Assembly: GCF_007991495.1 (NCBI RefSeq) | Contig: NZ_BJYL01000003.1 | Coordinates: 115,096-179,095, forward strand | Length of the DNA stretch: 64,000 bases | Reading direction: 5' to 3' | From: Sporosarcina luteola | GTDB taxonomy: Bacteria > Bacillota > Bacilli > Bacillales_A > Planococcaceae | Shown here: positions 55,485 to 64,000 of the stretch, one piece after another | Numbering within the stretch: position 1 is the first letter of the stretch | How the letters are laid out: the number at the start of each line of letters is the position of its first letter | Program-made: the position numbers and the translations under genes | Notes under the pieces: model-generated | Database searches by the model: none | Seen by the model: the letters and a program-made list of their open reading frames with translations, nothing else | What the model was told of the DNA's origin: nothing

Positions 55485-56816
55485 ATGAGTCGATGGGAAG
55501 AATTTGAAGCATACGTGAAAGAAATCATGGAATTGGAGCAAATACCTGGAGTTGCGGTTGCGCTGTCCGAAAATGGAAAGACGATTTACAAGAAGGGCTT
55601 TGGTAAAAGGGATTTGGAAACGAACGAACCTGTCACTTCTGAAACGATTTTTGGCATCGCCTCCGTCTCAAAATCATTTACTGCGCTAGCCATCATGAAG
55701 CTTGTGGAAGAAGGAAAATTACAAATGGAAGATGCGGTTACCAAGTATATCCAGGGTTTTCGATTAGTCGGATATGACAATATTGACGAAATAAAAATCC
55801 ACCATCTTCTATCGCATACAACAGGGATCGCCACAATGGAGAGAATGGAACAAATACGCGGATTTGAAGAACATCTTAGCTATCTAAATGAAAGGGAACG
55901 AACATATTTAGGCAAGCCCGGGGATTTTATTTGCTATAACAACGATCTGTTTTTATTAGCAGGTGCAATTATTGAACAGGTGACCGGGGAGAATTATCAG
56001 GATTATATCCGTAAGCTGTTAGTAGCGCCACTCAAAATGAACCGCACAACTTACAGTCTACGTGAATTACATAGCTTTGAAAATGTGACGACGCCCTATG
56101 TTTTGGAAAATGGTAAACCAGTAACGTGTGCATGGCCAACACTAGGGAACTATGCAGTTGGTGGCGGCATCCGATCGACAGTCACTGATTTGCTTCAGTA
56201 CGGGAACGTATTTGTCGGTGCGAATGAAAAAGAATTAGTCTCTCAGCCATATATTGCGAGAATGACGGAACCTATCCATCGCATAAATAGAAATAGTTAT
56301 TATGGATATGGCCTTCAAACGACTCCTCATTACTCAGGTGTGACTTTGGTCGAGCACGGCGGTGGGCAACCTGGAGTATCGTCCAATTTCGGCTTTATCC
56401 CGGAGCGAGGAATTGTAGCAGCCGTATTAACAAACATGAGTGATGTAAGTGCAAACGCCATATGGCTTGCAGCTGTCAATACAGCTCTCAATCTCCCAAT
56501 TGACCAAAAACGAAGCGAAGAGCCTTATTTTGAAATAAAACCGGAACTGCTCCAGCGCATGGTCGGCACATACCGATCAGGAGAGGGTGCTGAAGTGAAA
56601 ATTGCTATAGAAAATCAAACAGCCATAGCGACAATTTCCGATAAGACATACAAACTACGGGCAAGTGATGAAAGAACGCTCGTTATGCTACCCGTCGAAA
56701 AGCCAATCCGTTTCTTTTTTGATGAAGAAAACAACGCTTGGGCAATATTTCTAGGGCTGAGAATGTTGTTGAGAAGCACAAATCCTTCATCGGTAAGTGA
56801 TTCTATAAAAAACTAA
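55485..56816 (+). CDS. class C beta-lactamase-like serine hydrolase (S12 family)
   Basis: The 443-residue protein has the three S12 motifs: SxxK in ASVSKSFTAL (about residue 64), YxN in CYNNDLF (about 150) and HGGG in VEHGGGQPG (about 288). There is no signal peptide, so it is probably cytosolic. The C-terminal 100 residues resemble the lipocalin-like DUF3471 type tail. Such enzymes include esterases, D-aminopeptidases and lactamases. ATG 55485 is preferred over GTG 55479 for spacing from GGGAGG. Confidence 0.87.
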   Translation: MSRWEEFEAYVKEIMELEQIPGVAVALSENGKTIYKKGFGKRDLETNEPVTSETIFGIASVSKSFTALAIMKLVEEGKLQMEDAVTKYIQGFRLVGYDNIDEIKIHHLLSHTTGIATMERMEQIRGFEEHLSYLNERERTYLGKPGDFICYNNDLFLLAGAIIEQVTGENYQDYIRKLLVAPLKMNRTTYSLRELHSFENVTTPYVLENGKPVTCAWPTLGNYAVGGGIRSTVTDLLQYGNVFVGANEKELVSQPYIARMTEPIHRINRNSYYGYGLQTTPHYSGVTLVEHGGGQPGVSSNFGFIPERGIVAAVLTNMSDVSANAIWLAAVNTALNLPIDQKRSEEPYFEIKPELLQRMVGTYRSGEGAEVKIAIENQTAIATISDKTYKLRASDERTLVMLPVEKPIRFFFDEENNAWAIFLGLRMLLRSTNPSSVSDSIKN

Positions 56817-56820
56817 AATG

Positions 56821-56868
56821 AAAACAACACTTTTAAACGCAGTTTCGCGTTGGGAGTGTTGTTTTTTA
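56821..56868 (+). terminator. terminator of the serine hydrolase gene
   Basis: An 11-bp stem AAAACAACACT/AGTGTTGTTTT (56821-56831 with 56855-56865) holds a small inner AACGC/GCGTT hairpin and ends in six T. Confidence 0.82.
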
Positions 56869-56903
56869 TATGCCCAAAACTAAGCTTTAAGAGAAGTGTA
56901 AGA

Positions 56904-56916
56904 GTTCTTTAAGAAC
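56904..56916. promoter_or_regulatory. palindrome upstream of the surface-protein gene
   Basis: The perfect 13-bp palindrome GTTCTTTAAGAAC lies about 130 bp before the start of the LPQTG protein gene, with TATTATAAAG 10 bp downstream as possible -10 region. It may be an operator; no regulator is assigned. Confidence 0.35.
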
Positions 56917-57044
56917 ACTGAACTATTATAAAGAATGGCACCAAGACTTACTTGAATCATACCAAAGGAGTTGCATCAGTCATAGACAACAGAAAAACGA
57001 GTTTATTGCAAAACAAGAATGAAGGAAGGGGGAAACAAAACGTT

Positions 57045-60000
57045 ATGAAAAAGATTTATGTATTCATGCTCATGCTACTACTGATCGGCCAGACCATTTT
57101 GGGACCGATGGGGACGGTGATGGCGCAGGACATTGAATCATCTTCATTCTCGCTGAAGGAAGGTACACTAATAGTTGCTGACGAAAGCCGGAGTATTAAA
57201 GAAGGCGATACAGTTACGTTGAATTATGAATGGTCGCTTTCGGGTCCTTTAACAGAAGGGATTTCAAGATCAATTGATTTGCCGGAACAGTTACAGGCTT
57301 CAAAAGTCCAAGAAGGTCAACTCTTCATTGAGGGCAAGGAAATCGGTCGTTATATAGCTGAAGGCAATACGCTTATTGTCTCTGTAAATCCCTATAAAGC
57401 AGAGCTAAAGGAAGATGACAACAATGGAACTGGCGAAAGCACAGATGAAACAGCAGATGGTAATGAGGAAAACACGGAATCTGATACAGATGGGAGTCCT
57501 AATGACCTCGAAGCTGACGAGCAAGACACGGATAACGATGAAAACGCAAATTCTGACACTGAGAGTGATGACTCTGAGACGGCTTCCAATACTCTACGTG
57601 GGACAAAAACAGTAGCTCAAGCGACTGAAACTAAACGGAAATTCCAACCTGTATCAGAAACAATTTCAATCGAAACAATTGTGATTGGCAGTGAAAAGGA
57701 AGAAATCACGTTTGGTGGAAATACGTATATAGCGAATGGCGAAGACGGGGAAGAAGCGGACGCAGAAGGTAAGAAATCAACCCTAAATGAAATTGAAACA
57801 GGCAAAATGCCGGAATCCGTAATAAAGAATACTGAATTCACTATTGATGGCAAAACTGTGTCTAGTCCTGTCACTGTGCAAAATGGTCAAACAGCTGAAT
57901 TTAGATTTAACCTAGAGCTTGAAGCAGGACATTATTATGGACCGGGCTCGACAATGACGTATACATTGCCGGATATTTTTACAGATATCAAATTCCCTGA
58001 AGGGACCCAATTCGGAGACCTTGGAGAAATCACAAAGAGCGGCAATGATATTACGATTACGTTTAATAAAAACATTATTGACGAATTTGGAGCTGGAACC
58101 GCATTTGAACCAGGTGCACATTTTTTCATTGCAGCAACATTCAACAACACAGGCAACGATGTAAATGAAACGATTAATCTACCTGGTCAATTGAATATCG
58201 TACTGAATTTTACGCCATTGGGCGGTTCTACAATTTCGAAGAATAATGGTTCTCCTCAACCTACTGATCAAAATAGTGACTATATCACTTGGACTGTTAA
58301 AGTAAACACGGATCTAGCAGCGTCAGGCACAGTGCCATTTGTAGACACACTGACGGGGGGACATACATTTGATCTAAGTTCAGTGAAAATTACAGAACTA
58401 ACGTTGAAACCAGATGGTACGGTATTAGACAGAGATGTGACAGATTATACACCAAGTTTTAATGGAACAAATACTAAAATGACAATCGACTTGGATGGAA
58501 CAAAAGCATACGAAATTACGTATCATACACTTCCGGATGATCCAGGGAATAATGAATCCGTCACGTATCGAAATGGAGCTAAGTATGGTGACGCTTCTGT
58601 TCCCACTAGGGAAGCCACTGTTAATTACGGAACTCCTTTAAATAAAATGGGTTCCCTGAATTCTGCTAAATTAGAAACAGTATGGACAATTGAGTATAAC
58701 TATAACAAGCGTACAATATCACAAGACAAAGCGAAATTGACAGATACTTGGACGATAGGAGGAAATGGTTCAAGTACAGCAGATACAGATGTAAAACATG
58801 AAATTGTATATACTGGTGCAGATCCTAAAGCTGGTTTTACAGTGATGGATAGTGGAGGTAACTCAGTAAGTGATTATACTGTATCACTTGATGGGGATAA
58901 TGGATTTACTTTAGCGTTTGGTCATCAAGTGACAGATGCCTACACAATTACGTACAAAACAAAGCCATCCGCAGATACATTCATCACTGATACGATGACC
59001 ATCCAAAATAACGTTGACCGCGCAGACAAGATTACAAGTAAAAATAATCCAACGGTAACGTATTCTAAAAACGATTTCATGTTAAACAAGTCGGCGACTG
59101 GAACACCGAACTATGAAGCCAAAACAATGGCTTGGACAATTACCGCCAACCAAGCAGGTTATAGTTTGGCTGAAGGTACGGTATTTACTGATACATTTAC
59201 ACATCAAAACATGACATTAGATGAGGATACATTGGTAGTAACTGTGCGTGGCGAGCGTCTTGTTCAAGGCACAGGATACACATTGACGAATAAAGGTAAA
59301 GACGGTTTTGATATTACATTACTAGAGGGAACGAATGGTAGGGTTGTCATAAAGTACACAACAGGTTACGACATTCGGGACGTTGGGACGAATGATCGAA
59401 AGTTCCATAATAGCGTTACGATAATTAACTCTGGTTTACCAGTTGATCCATCAGATTCAGCTGAGCATCGTGTTGCCCCTGAACAAACAGCAAACGGTAA
59501 AAAAGACGGTAAATACAATTACGCAACGAAAAAGTTCGAATGGGAAGTTGAACTGAACTTCAACCTCAATACATTAGAAGATGCGATTTTTGAAGATGTT
59601 CTTCCTGACACACAAACGGTTGATGTTGAAAGCATCAAAGTATTGAATGGAACATTGAATTCTAATGGGATATTCCAACCGGGAAGTGAGATTCCGGTGA
59701 CGAATACAGCAACTGAACCTAACAAAATTGCGTTTTCATTAGGGAAGATCAAAGGTCCATATAAGGTGACATATGAATCCTATGATACCGACAGCGTATT
59801 CCCAGAAACAACTGGCAAAATCCAAATTACAAACAATGCAACATTGAAAGATGGAGACAATACAAACGCTTCCTGGACGAAAACAGTTGATGTCAATTAT
59901 ACAGACAAATTAATCAAGAAAAATGGTAGCCAAATCAGTGGGACGGCAGGGATTAAGTGGAATTTTGAATTTAACTTTGCGCAGTCTGATTTAAATAACA

Positions 60001-62468
60001 TTGTCATAACTGACACAGTTGGAAAAGACAATGATGGCAACCCGAACCAATTAATTAAAGAAGACAAATTTGTCGTGAAGAAAGTAGAGTTTAGTGGTAA
60101 GTCTGATAATGCTAATTATAACCCGGGCAAAACGGAAACCTCGTTAATACGTGCTGAATACCAGCCAACTGGAGAAGTACAAGAGGGAACATATCAATTA
60201 TTCGTGAATATTCAAGAAGGCAAATTTGATTTAAGACTACCAGATGGCGATAGCGCGTTTTACATTGAATATGAAACAATTTACATGGGTGATAACAACT
60301 CAACAGTAACAAATGAGGTGGAAGTAAACTATAGAAGTACGGATAGAAACCAAGCTTCAAATAATTTCTCTATCAGTAACTTCAGATACGGAAACTCTGG
60401 AACGACTGTTAAAGTACCGTTCATTGTTGTAAAAACTGATGGTGAGACCGGGAAACCGATGGTCGACGTTGAATTTACTTTATACAGTGAATTCCAACCA
60501 GGGGTTCCGTTGATTTCTAAAAAAACAGATACCGACGGTGTTTTTGATTTAGAAATGAAGTTAACAGAGGGTAATTATACGCTTAAAGAAACAACAGTCG
60601 AAGACTACGATAACCCTGGCGATATTGATTTTGTACTTCATCGTGATTCGGTTGAGGAAATCGGTAAATATGCCGGAAAGCAAGTCGTTGTAGTGGAAAA
60701 CTTTAAGACGGGCTATGGTGCTACATGTACTGAGTTTAAATTGACAATTAACGATGTCGATAGGAATCTAGTAAAAAATAAATCTGTAACCTTAACGAAT
60801 AAAGTAACAGGCAAAAGATATGTTATGCCAACAAATAGTGAGGGAGAATTAATATTACTTCCCGCAGAAGTTAATGCAGGCGAATATACTGTCGCTATCG
60901 ATGAAAATGGAACTGAAATAATTCTCGGGGATATCACTGTTACTTACGATGGTGAGTGTGAATATAATCTTCAGCCAAATCCATCCTGCAGTAACTTCAC
61001 AATCACACTTGAAGACAAAAACAATGTTATACGCCCGAATGTTACAGTTACATTGAAACACGAGGATGGTACATCGCCGGAAATTACGATGACAACTGAT
61101 GCTAACGGTGAAATTAATTTATTATCAGCAGATACCCAAACCGGTGTGTACAAAGTGTATGAGGGGAAACAATTCCTCGAAACGGTCAAGATTACGTATA
61201 AAGATGGTTGTCTAGAAACACTTGTACAGGCACCGGCATGCGAGTCCTTTACTTTAACGGTTAAAGATGTAGATGGCAACCCTCAAGGAGCAGGTATTAG
61301 CATTACGATTAAGGATAAAGAAGGCACCGAAATTGAAAAAGATCTCCTCACTGACGATGAAGGCAAAGTCTCCTTGAAATTGGAGGCTGGTGAGTATGAT
61401 GTGTTCGAAGGTGACGCAATAGAACCTTTTGCTGAATTTAGTACAAATATTGAATGTGAAGCTGAAGTTCAACCGTTACCTGTATGTAATGATTTTACTG
61501 TCACAGTGAAGACGGAAGAAGATGAGAAACGTTCTGATGTCATTGTAACGGTTAAAGATAAAATAGGGACAGAGATCATCACAATCAAAACAGACGAAAA
61601 TGGCCAGACTAAAGTCCCTTCAAAGGATTTACCAGCTGGCAAATACACCATCTATGAAGGCGAGCTGTTCATCGGTGAAATCACTGTAAGCTACTTGGAT
61701 GGGTGCGAAGCGGAGGTAAAAGGCAATCCGACGTGCACGACGTTCACCCTCACTATTCAAGATGTAAATGGGTTTGCGCGCGAAACAGGTGTTAAAATAA
61801 CGATTAAAAATTCACAAGGTAATTTAGTTACTGGTCCAACTGGATCAGAATTCACAACAGTTACTGGCGGTATTGTATCTCTTGATTTACTACCAAAGGG
61901 TACGTACACTATTTACGAAAATGACAGTGTGATCGGCAGCTTCACAGTTGTGAATACTTGTTCTGCGATCGTAAAGCCAGCTCCAAGCGGCGGCGGTTGG
62001 ATTCCATCAACTTCCCCTGAAGATCCAGACAAACCGACAGACCCGGAAACTCCTGTGTATCCACCGACGGATCCAGGAAAATCTGATCCAGGCACCCCGG
62101 TAGATCCTGACAAACCAAAACCAGGCAAACCAGGCGAAGAAGATCCGAACGATCCGAATAAACCAGGTCAACCGGGAGAAGAAGATCCAAATGATCCGAA
62201 CAAACCGACTGATCCTAGTACGACCGATCCGACTGATCCAAACGCGCCAGGCAAGGATGATTCTGTTGAAGGGCAAGAAGGGAACAAAGGCAATGCGACA
62301 GGCAAGCCAGGCTCTGCAGGCGGATCGAAAGGGCAACAATCCAATGCATCTGGAAAGGACACATTGCCTCAAACAGGCGAGGAGCTCTATCTGTATATGA
62401 CAATCTTCGGATTCGTCTTGATCTTGGCAGGTGGATTCATGGTGCGCCGCCGCAAAATAAATGAATAA
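57045..62468 (+). CDS. LPQTG cell-wall-anchored adhesin-like protein
   Basis: The 1807-residue protein starts at ATG 57045, where a signal peptide begins (MKKIYVFMLMLLLIGQ, cleavage near VMAQ). An Asp/Glu/Asn-rich low-complexity stretch (about 124-187) precedes several Cna/SdrG-type beta-sandwich modules of about 130-150 residues (about 260-1110; repeated patterns like AKTMAWTITANQAGYSL and KFEWEVELNFNLNTLE). A SpaA/Cna-B module (about 1124-1205) follows, then five two-cysteine repeats (about 1228-1640), a Pro/Asp/Lys-rich wall-spanning stretch (about 1650-1760), LPQTG at 1774 and a membrane helix with RRRK tail. It is covalently attached to the wall by sortase, probably the one encoded next. 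Confidence 0.9.
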   Translation: MKKIYVFMLMLLLIGQTILGPMGTVMAQDIESSSFSLKEGTLIVADESRSIKEGDTVTLNYEWSLSGPLTEGISRSIDLPEQLQASKVQEGQLFIEGKEIGRYIAEGNTLIVSVNPYKAELKEDDNNGTGESTDETADGNEENTESDTDGSPNDLEADEQDTDNDENANSDTESDDSETASNTLRGTKTVAQATETKRKFQPVSETISIETIVIGSEKEEITFGGNTYIANGEDGEEADAEGKKSTLNEIETGKMPESVIKNTEFTIDGKTVSSPVTVQNGQTAEFRFNLELEAGHYYGPGSTMTYTLPDIFTDIKFPEGTQFGDLGEITKSGNDITITFNKNIIDEFGAGTAFEPGAHFFIAATFNNTGNDVNETINLPGQLNIVLNFTPLGGSTISKNNGSPQPTDQNSDYITWTVKVNTDLAASGTVPFVDTLTGGHTFDLSSVKITELTLKPDGTVLDRDVTDYTPSFNGTNTKMTIDLDGTKAYEITYHTLPDDPGNNESVTYRNGAKYGDASVPTREATVNYGTPLNKMGSLNSAKLETVWTIEYNYNKRTISQDKAKLTDTWTIGGNGSSTADTDVKHEIVYTGADPKAGFTVMDSGGNSVSDYTVSLDGDNGFTLAFGHQVTDAYTITYKTKPSADTFITDTMTIQNNVDRADKITSKNNPTVTYSKNDFMLNKSATGTPNYEAKTMAWTITANQAGYSLAEGTVFTDTFTHQNMTLDEDTLVVTVRGERLVQGTGYTLTNKGKDGFDITLLEGTNGRVVIKYTTGYDIRDVGTNDRKFHNSVTIINSGLPVDPSDSAEHRVAPEQTANGKKDGKYNYATKKFEWEVELNFNLNTLEDAIFEDVLPDTQTVDVESIKVLNGTLNSNGIFQPGSEIPVTNTATEPNKIAFSLGKIKGPYKVTYESYDTDSVFPETTGKIQITNNATLKDGDNTNASWTKTVDVNYTDKLIKKNGSQISGTAGIKWNFEFNFAQSDLNNIVITDTVGKDNDGNPNQLIKEDKFVVKKVEFSGKSDNANYNPGKTETSLIRAEYQPTGEVQEGTYQLFVNIQEGKFDLRLPDGDSAFYIEYETIYMGDNNSTVTNEVEVNYRSTDRNQASNNFSISNFRYGNSGTTVKVPFIVVKTDGETGKPMVDVEFTLYSEFQPGVPLISKKTDTDGVFDLEMKLTEGNYTLKETTVEDYDNPGDIDFVLHRDSVEEIGKYAGKQVVVVENFKTGYGATCTEFKLTINDVDRNLVKNKSVTLTNKVTGKRYVMPTNSEGELILLPAEVNAGEYTVAIDENGTEIILGDITVTYDGECEYNLQPNPSCSNFTITLEDKNNVIRPNVTVTLKHEDGTSPEITMTTDANGEINLLSADTQTGVYKVYEGKQFLETVKITYKDGCLETLVQAPACESFTLTVKDVDGNPQGAGISITIKDKEGTEIEKDLLTDDEGKVSLKLEAGEYDVFEGDAIEPFAEFSTNIECEAEVQPLPVCNDFTVTVKTEEDEKRSDVIVTVKDKIGTEIITIKTDENGQTKVPSKDLPAGKYTIYEGELFIGEITVSYLDGCEAEVKGNPTCTTFTLTIQDVNGFARETGVKITIKNSQGNLVTGPTGSEFTTVTGGIVSLDLLPKGTYTIYENDSVIGSFTVVNTCSAIVKPAPSGGGWIPSTSPEDPDKPTDPETPVYPPTDPGKSDPGTPVDPDKPKPGKPGEEDPNDPNKPGQPGEEDPNDPNKPTDPSTTDPTDPNAPGKDDSVEGQEGNKGNATGKPGSAGGSKGQQSNASGKDTLPQTGEELYLYMTIFGFVLILAGGFMVRRRKINE
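60726..61971 (+). repeat. five tandem two-cysteine Cna-B-like repeats inside the surface protein
   Basis: Five units of about 80-85 residues each start with C-x-x-F-x-(L/I/V)-T and end with DGC, GEC, IEC or NTC before a short proline-containing linker (QPNPS, QAPA, QPLPV, KGNPT, KPAPS). Each unit has exactly two cysteines. YTIYEG/YKVYEG/YDVFEG mark the same strand in each. Confidence 0.85.
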
Positions 62469-62485
62469 TCATTAGGAGAAGGAGG

Positions 62486-63109
62486 ATGAGTGCGTTGAAA
62501 AACAAAAGGTCATTGTTTGGGATTTTCTTGTTGCTAACGGGGCTCATCCTCGTTTCATTCCCTCTTTTCAAGGAATGGGAACAGAACAAAGAAGTGAAAG
62601 CACTCGAACAAGCGCTGTCGTTCATTGCCGAATCGGATGGGAGCGAACCGATCGACCTTGGTGACATCGAGAACTTGCCATTTACGGAAGACCAGTTGAA
62701 TAATGTCATGGAACTCGAAATCCCTTATATTGATGTGAAGCAGCATGTTCTTGATGAAACGACCGATGACAACTTGAACATCGCGCTCACGCAAATCAAA
62801 CCCGGTCAGCAACCGGGCATCGGCAACTTTACGATTGCCGGCCACCGAGGCTACCGCGACGGACGCCATTTCAGTAACTTGGCGGAGGTGCCCGCAGGGG
62901 AAAAGGTCTATCTGCACGCAGGTGATAAAACATACATCTATGAAATCACCGGCTCCTCCGTCATCGAACCAACGCAAGTCGAAGTGCTGGACGATCATGA
63001 GGGAAAGAACGAAATTACTATGATTACCTGCACCATTTCCGGCAAGCAACGAGTAGCCGTTAAAGGGCTACTGATTGGGGAAACAGAGCGTAAGCTAGTC
63101 ATTAAATAG
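62486..63109 (+). CDS. sortase, class D-like
   Basis: The 207-residue protein has an N-terminal signal-anchor helix (about 10-27), the catalytic His in IAGHRGYRDGRHF (about 120), the catalytic Cys in MITCTISGKQR (about 178) and the Arg just after it. The layout fits class D (or short class A) sortases. It cleaves the LPQTG motif of the adjacent surface protein and links it to the cell wall outside the membrane. ATG 62486 directly abuts AGGAGG, though GGAG further upstream is at a good distance; TTG 62495 is an alternative start. Confidence 0.87.
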   Translation: MSALKNKRSLFGIFLLLTGLILVSFPLFKEWEQNKEVKALEQALSFIAESDGSEPIDLGDIENLPFTEDQLNNVMELEIPYIDVKQHVLDETTDDNLNIALTQIKPGQQPGIGNFTIAGHRGYRDGRHFSNLAEVPAGEKVYLHAGDKTYIYEITGSSVIEPTQVEVLDDHEGKNEITMITCTISGKQRVAVKGLLIGETERKLVIK

Positions 63110-63172
63110 TGAGTTAGGTGGCTGGCTAGTTTCCCACAGAAAAATATTTACAGCTCAATAAAAGATCACATG

Positions 63173-63204
63173 AGACCAGTCTGCTTTAGTAGACTGGTCT
63201 TTTC
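63173..63204 (+). terminator. terminator of the surface-protein/sortase operon
   Basis: A 10-bp perfect stem AGACCAGTCT/AGACTGGTCT (63173-63182 with 63191-63200) with an 8-nt loop and TTTT follows the sortase gene. The rest of the gap up to 63388 shows nothing definite. Confidence 0.82.
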
Positions 63205-63388
63205 AATCCTGGAGAGTAAATCCAGAAATGTAAACAGTATTTGCCACACTGTATGTTATAGAAAAACTATTCAAAAAGCGTTGATATCTACCTTGTAATG
63301 CAAGTAGGTGATTAGTATGATGGTTGATAGAATAGGCTTGTATGTACGAATTTGCATATAGAGCTGTAGGTGAAGTGGGGGAGAGTTG

Positions 63389-64000
63389 TTGAAGCTTACA
63401 ACTAAGCAATTTGCAATGGTATGTATAGTGATCGTACTCATTACTATAGTCATCACTGGTCGGAGCGTATCGGCAAAAGAGCAGGATTCATCAGGTTTCC
63501 TTGACTTTAGCGGCCAGAGCCAATCGAAAGATTTGTATACTAACCTAGATGGAGAATGGGACTTTTTTGAAAAGGAATTATTGACGCCTGATGAGGTGGA
63601 AGTACGATTACGCAATGGGATGGGAAAGGGTGTTACACTGCCTGATTCATTCCAAGCGCAGACGGGGGATATCAACTCTTTCGGTACATATAGCACGACG
63701 ATTAAAATTCCTGACGCGTATGTTGGGAAAGCGTTAGCCATTCATATACCATTTCAATATAGTGCATATACCCTTTATGTTGACCAAAGTGAGGTTGCTA
63801 GTAATGGGATTGTGGGGGAGGATTCGTCCACACATGCTGCTGTAATGTCGCCAAGAATTGGCTATTTTTTTGCGCAATCCAATGAGATGCTGCTCACGAT
63901 TCAAGTATCTAGTTTTGAGCATATTCGAGGGGGATTCGAAAACTCAATCTATTTTGGTGAGGCGGCGACTGTATCCCGAAAATTTAATACGAATATAATT
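63389..64000 (+). CDS. N-terminal part of a 7TMR-DISM-type membrane sensor
   Basis: An open frame starts at TTG 63389 (GGGGGAG about 6 nt upstream) and runs off the window end, giving 204 residues. A signal-anchor helix (about 8-24) is followed by an extracytoplasmic beta-sandwich with YTNLDGEWDFFEKELL, GTYSTTIKIPDA and IHIPFQYSAYTLYVD. This matches the jelly-roll sensor of DISM proteins, which normally continue with seven membrane helices and a histidine kinase or GGDEF output. The output domain is not visible here. Confidence 0.75.
   Translation, partial: MKLTTKQFAMVCIVIVLITIVITGRSVSAKEQDSSGFLDFSGQSQSKDLYTNLDGEWDFFEKELLTPDEVEVRLRNGMGKGVTLPDSFQAQTGDINSFGTYSTTIKIPDAYVGKALAIHIPFQYSAYTLYVDQSEVASNGIVGEDSSTHAAVMSPRIGYFFAQSNEMLLTIQVSSFEHIRGGFENSIYFGEAATVSRKFNTNII

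Noticed and set aside
57392..57589. Serine-rich reverse-strand frame
   Set aside because: It is the antisense of the Asp/Glu-rich stretch of the surface protein, with no start signals.
61913..62403. Several reverse-strand frames under the proline-rich region
   Set aside because: They are shadows of the repetitive DPxKP coding sequence.

Overview
The window looks like chromosome from a low-to-moderate GC Bacillota of the Bacillales, most likely Planococcaceae (Sporosarcina or a close relative). The evidence is the strong GGAGG-type ribosome sites, the frequent TTG and GTG starts, sigma-A promoters with 17-bp spacers, a GlpP-controlled glycerol regulon with a CcpA-type site, an SLH-domain protein, and an LPQTG surface protein next to a sortase. 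No rRNA, tRNA, IS element, prophage or CRISPR array was seen. The content is mostly nutrient uptake and catabolism modules, each with its own regulator.

Left part (1-21.3 kb): a creatininase-family hydrolase (cut by the window edge) with an NCS1 permease; an SLH protein; a GntR regulator divergent from a threonine aldolase and dicarboxylate/amino-acid symporter pair; a PAS/AAA+ sigma-54-type activator with an altered GAFTGA loop (GAFPGA), followed by a CitMHS transporter and an AtuA-family enzyme split into two overlapping genes; and a TetR regulator divergent from a dipeptide-type ABC importer linked to an M14 carboxypeptidase-like protein, an esterase and a PaiB-family protein.

Middle part (21.3-38.7 kb): a 21-bp-period repeat array; an operon of GAF-PAS-GGDEF-EAL protein, ThDP enzyme and CMD protein; a decayed copy of the ggt/general-stress-protein junction; and a LacI-controlled TRAP transporter plus iolC-iolA-iolJ-iolB cluster. 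The cluster carries only the lower half of inositol catabolism, the half that would consume 5-deoxy-glucuronate. Three copies of a TAAGCGCTTA palindrome mark the probable LacI regulon. The intact ggt and stress-protein genes follow.

Right part (38.7-64 kb): glpP, a membrane alpha/beta hydrolase in the place usually held by glpF, glpK and glpD, with terminator-like leaders before the hydrolase, glpK and glpD; an oppABCDF operon; a second 21-bp-period array; a MalT-like LuxR regulator and an orphan NarL-type response regulator; a class C beta-lactamase-like hydrolase; a 1807-residue LPQTG surface protein with five two-cysteine repeats; its neighbouring sortase; and the start of a 7TMR-DISM-type sensor cut by the window end.

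Most promising for new biology: the carboxylate-fed half-iol operon, the membrane hydrolase inside the glycerol regulon, and the paired 21-bp repeat arrays at convergent gene ends.
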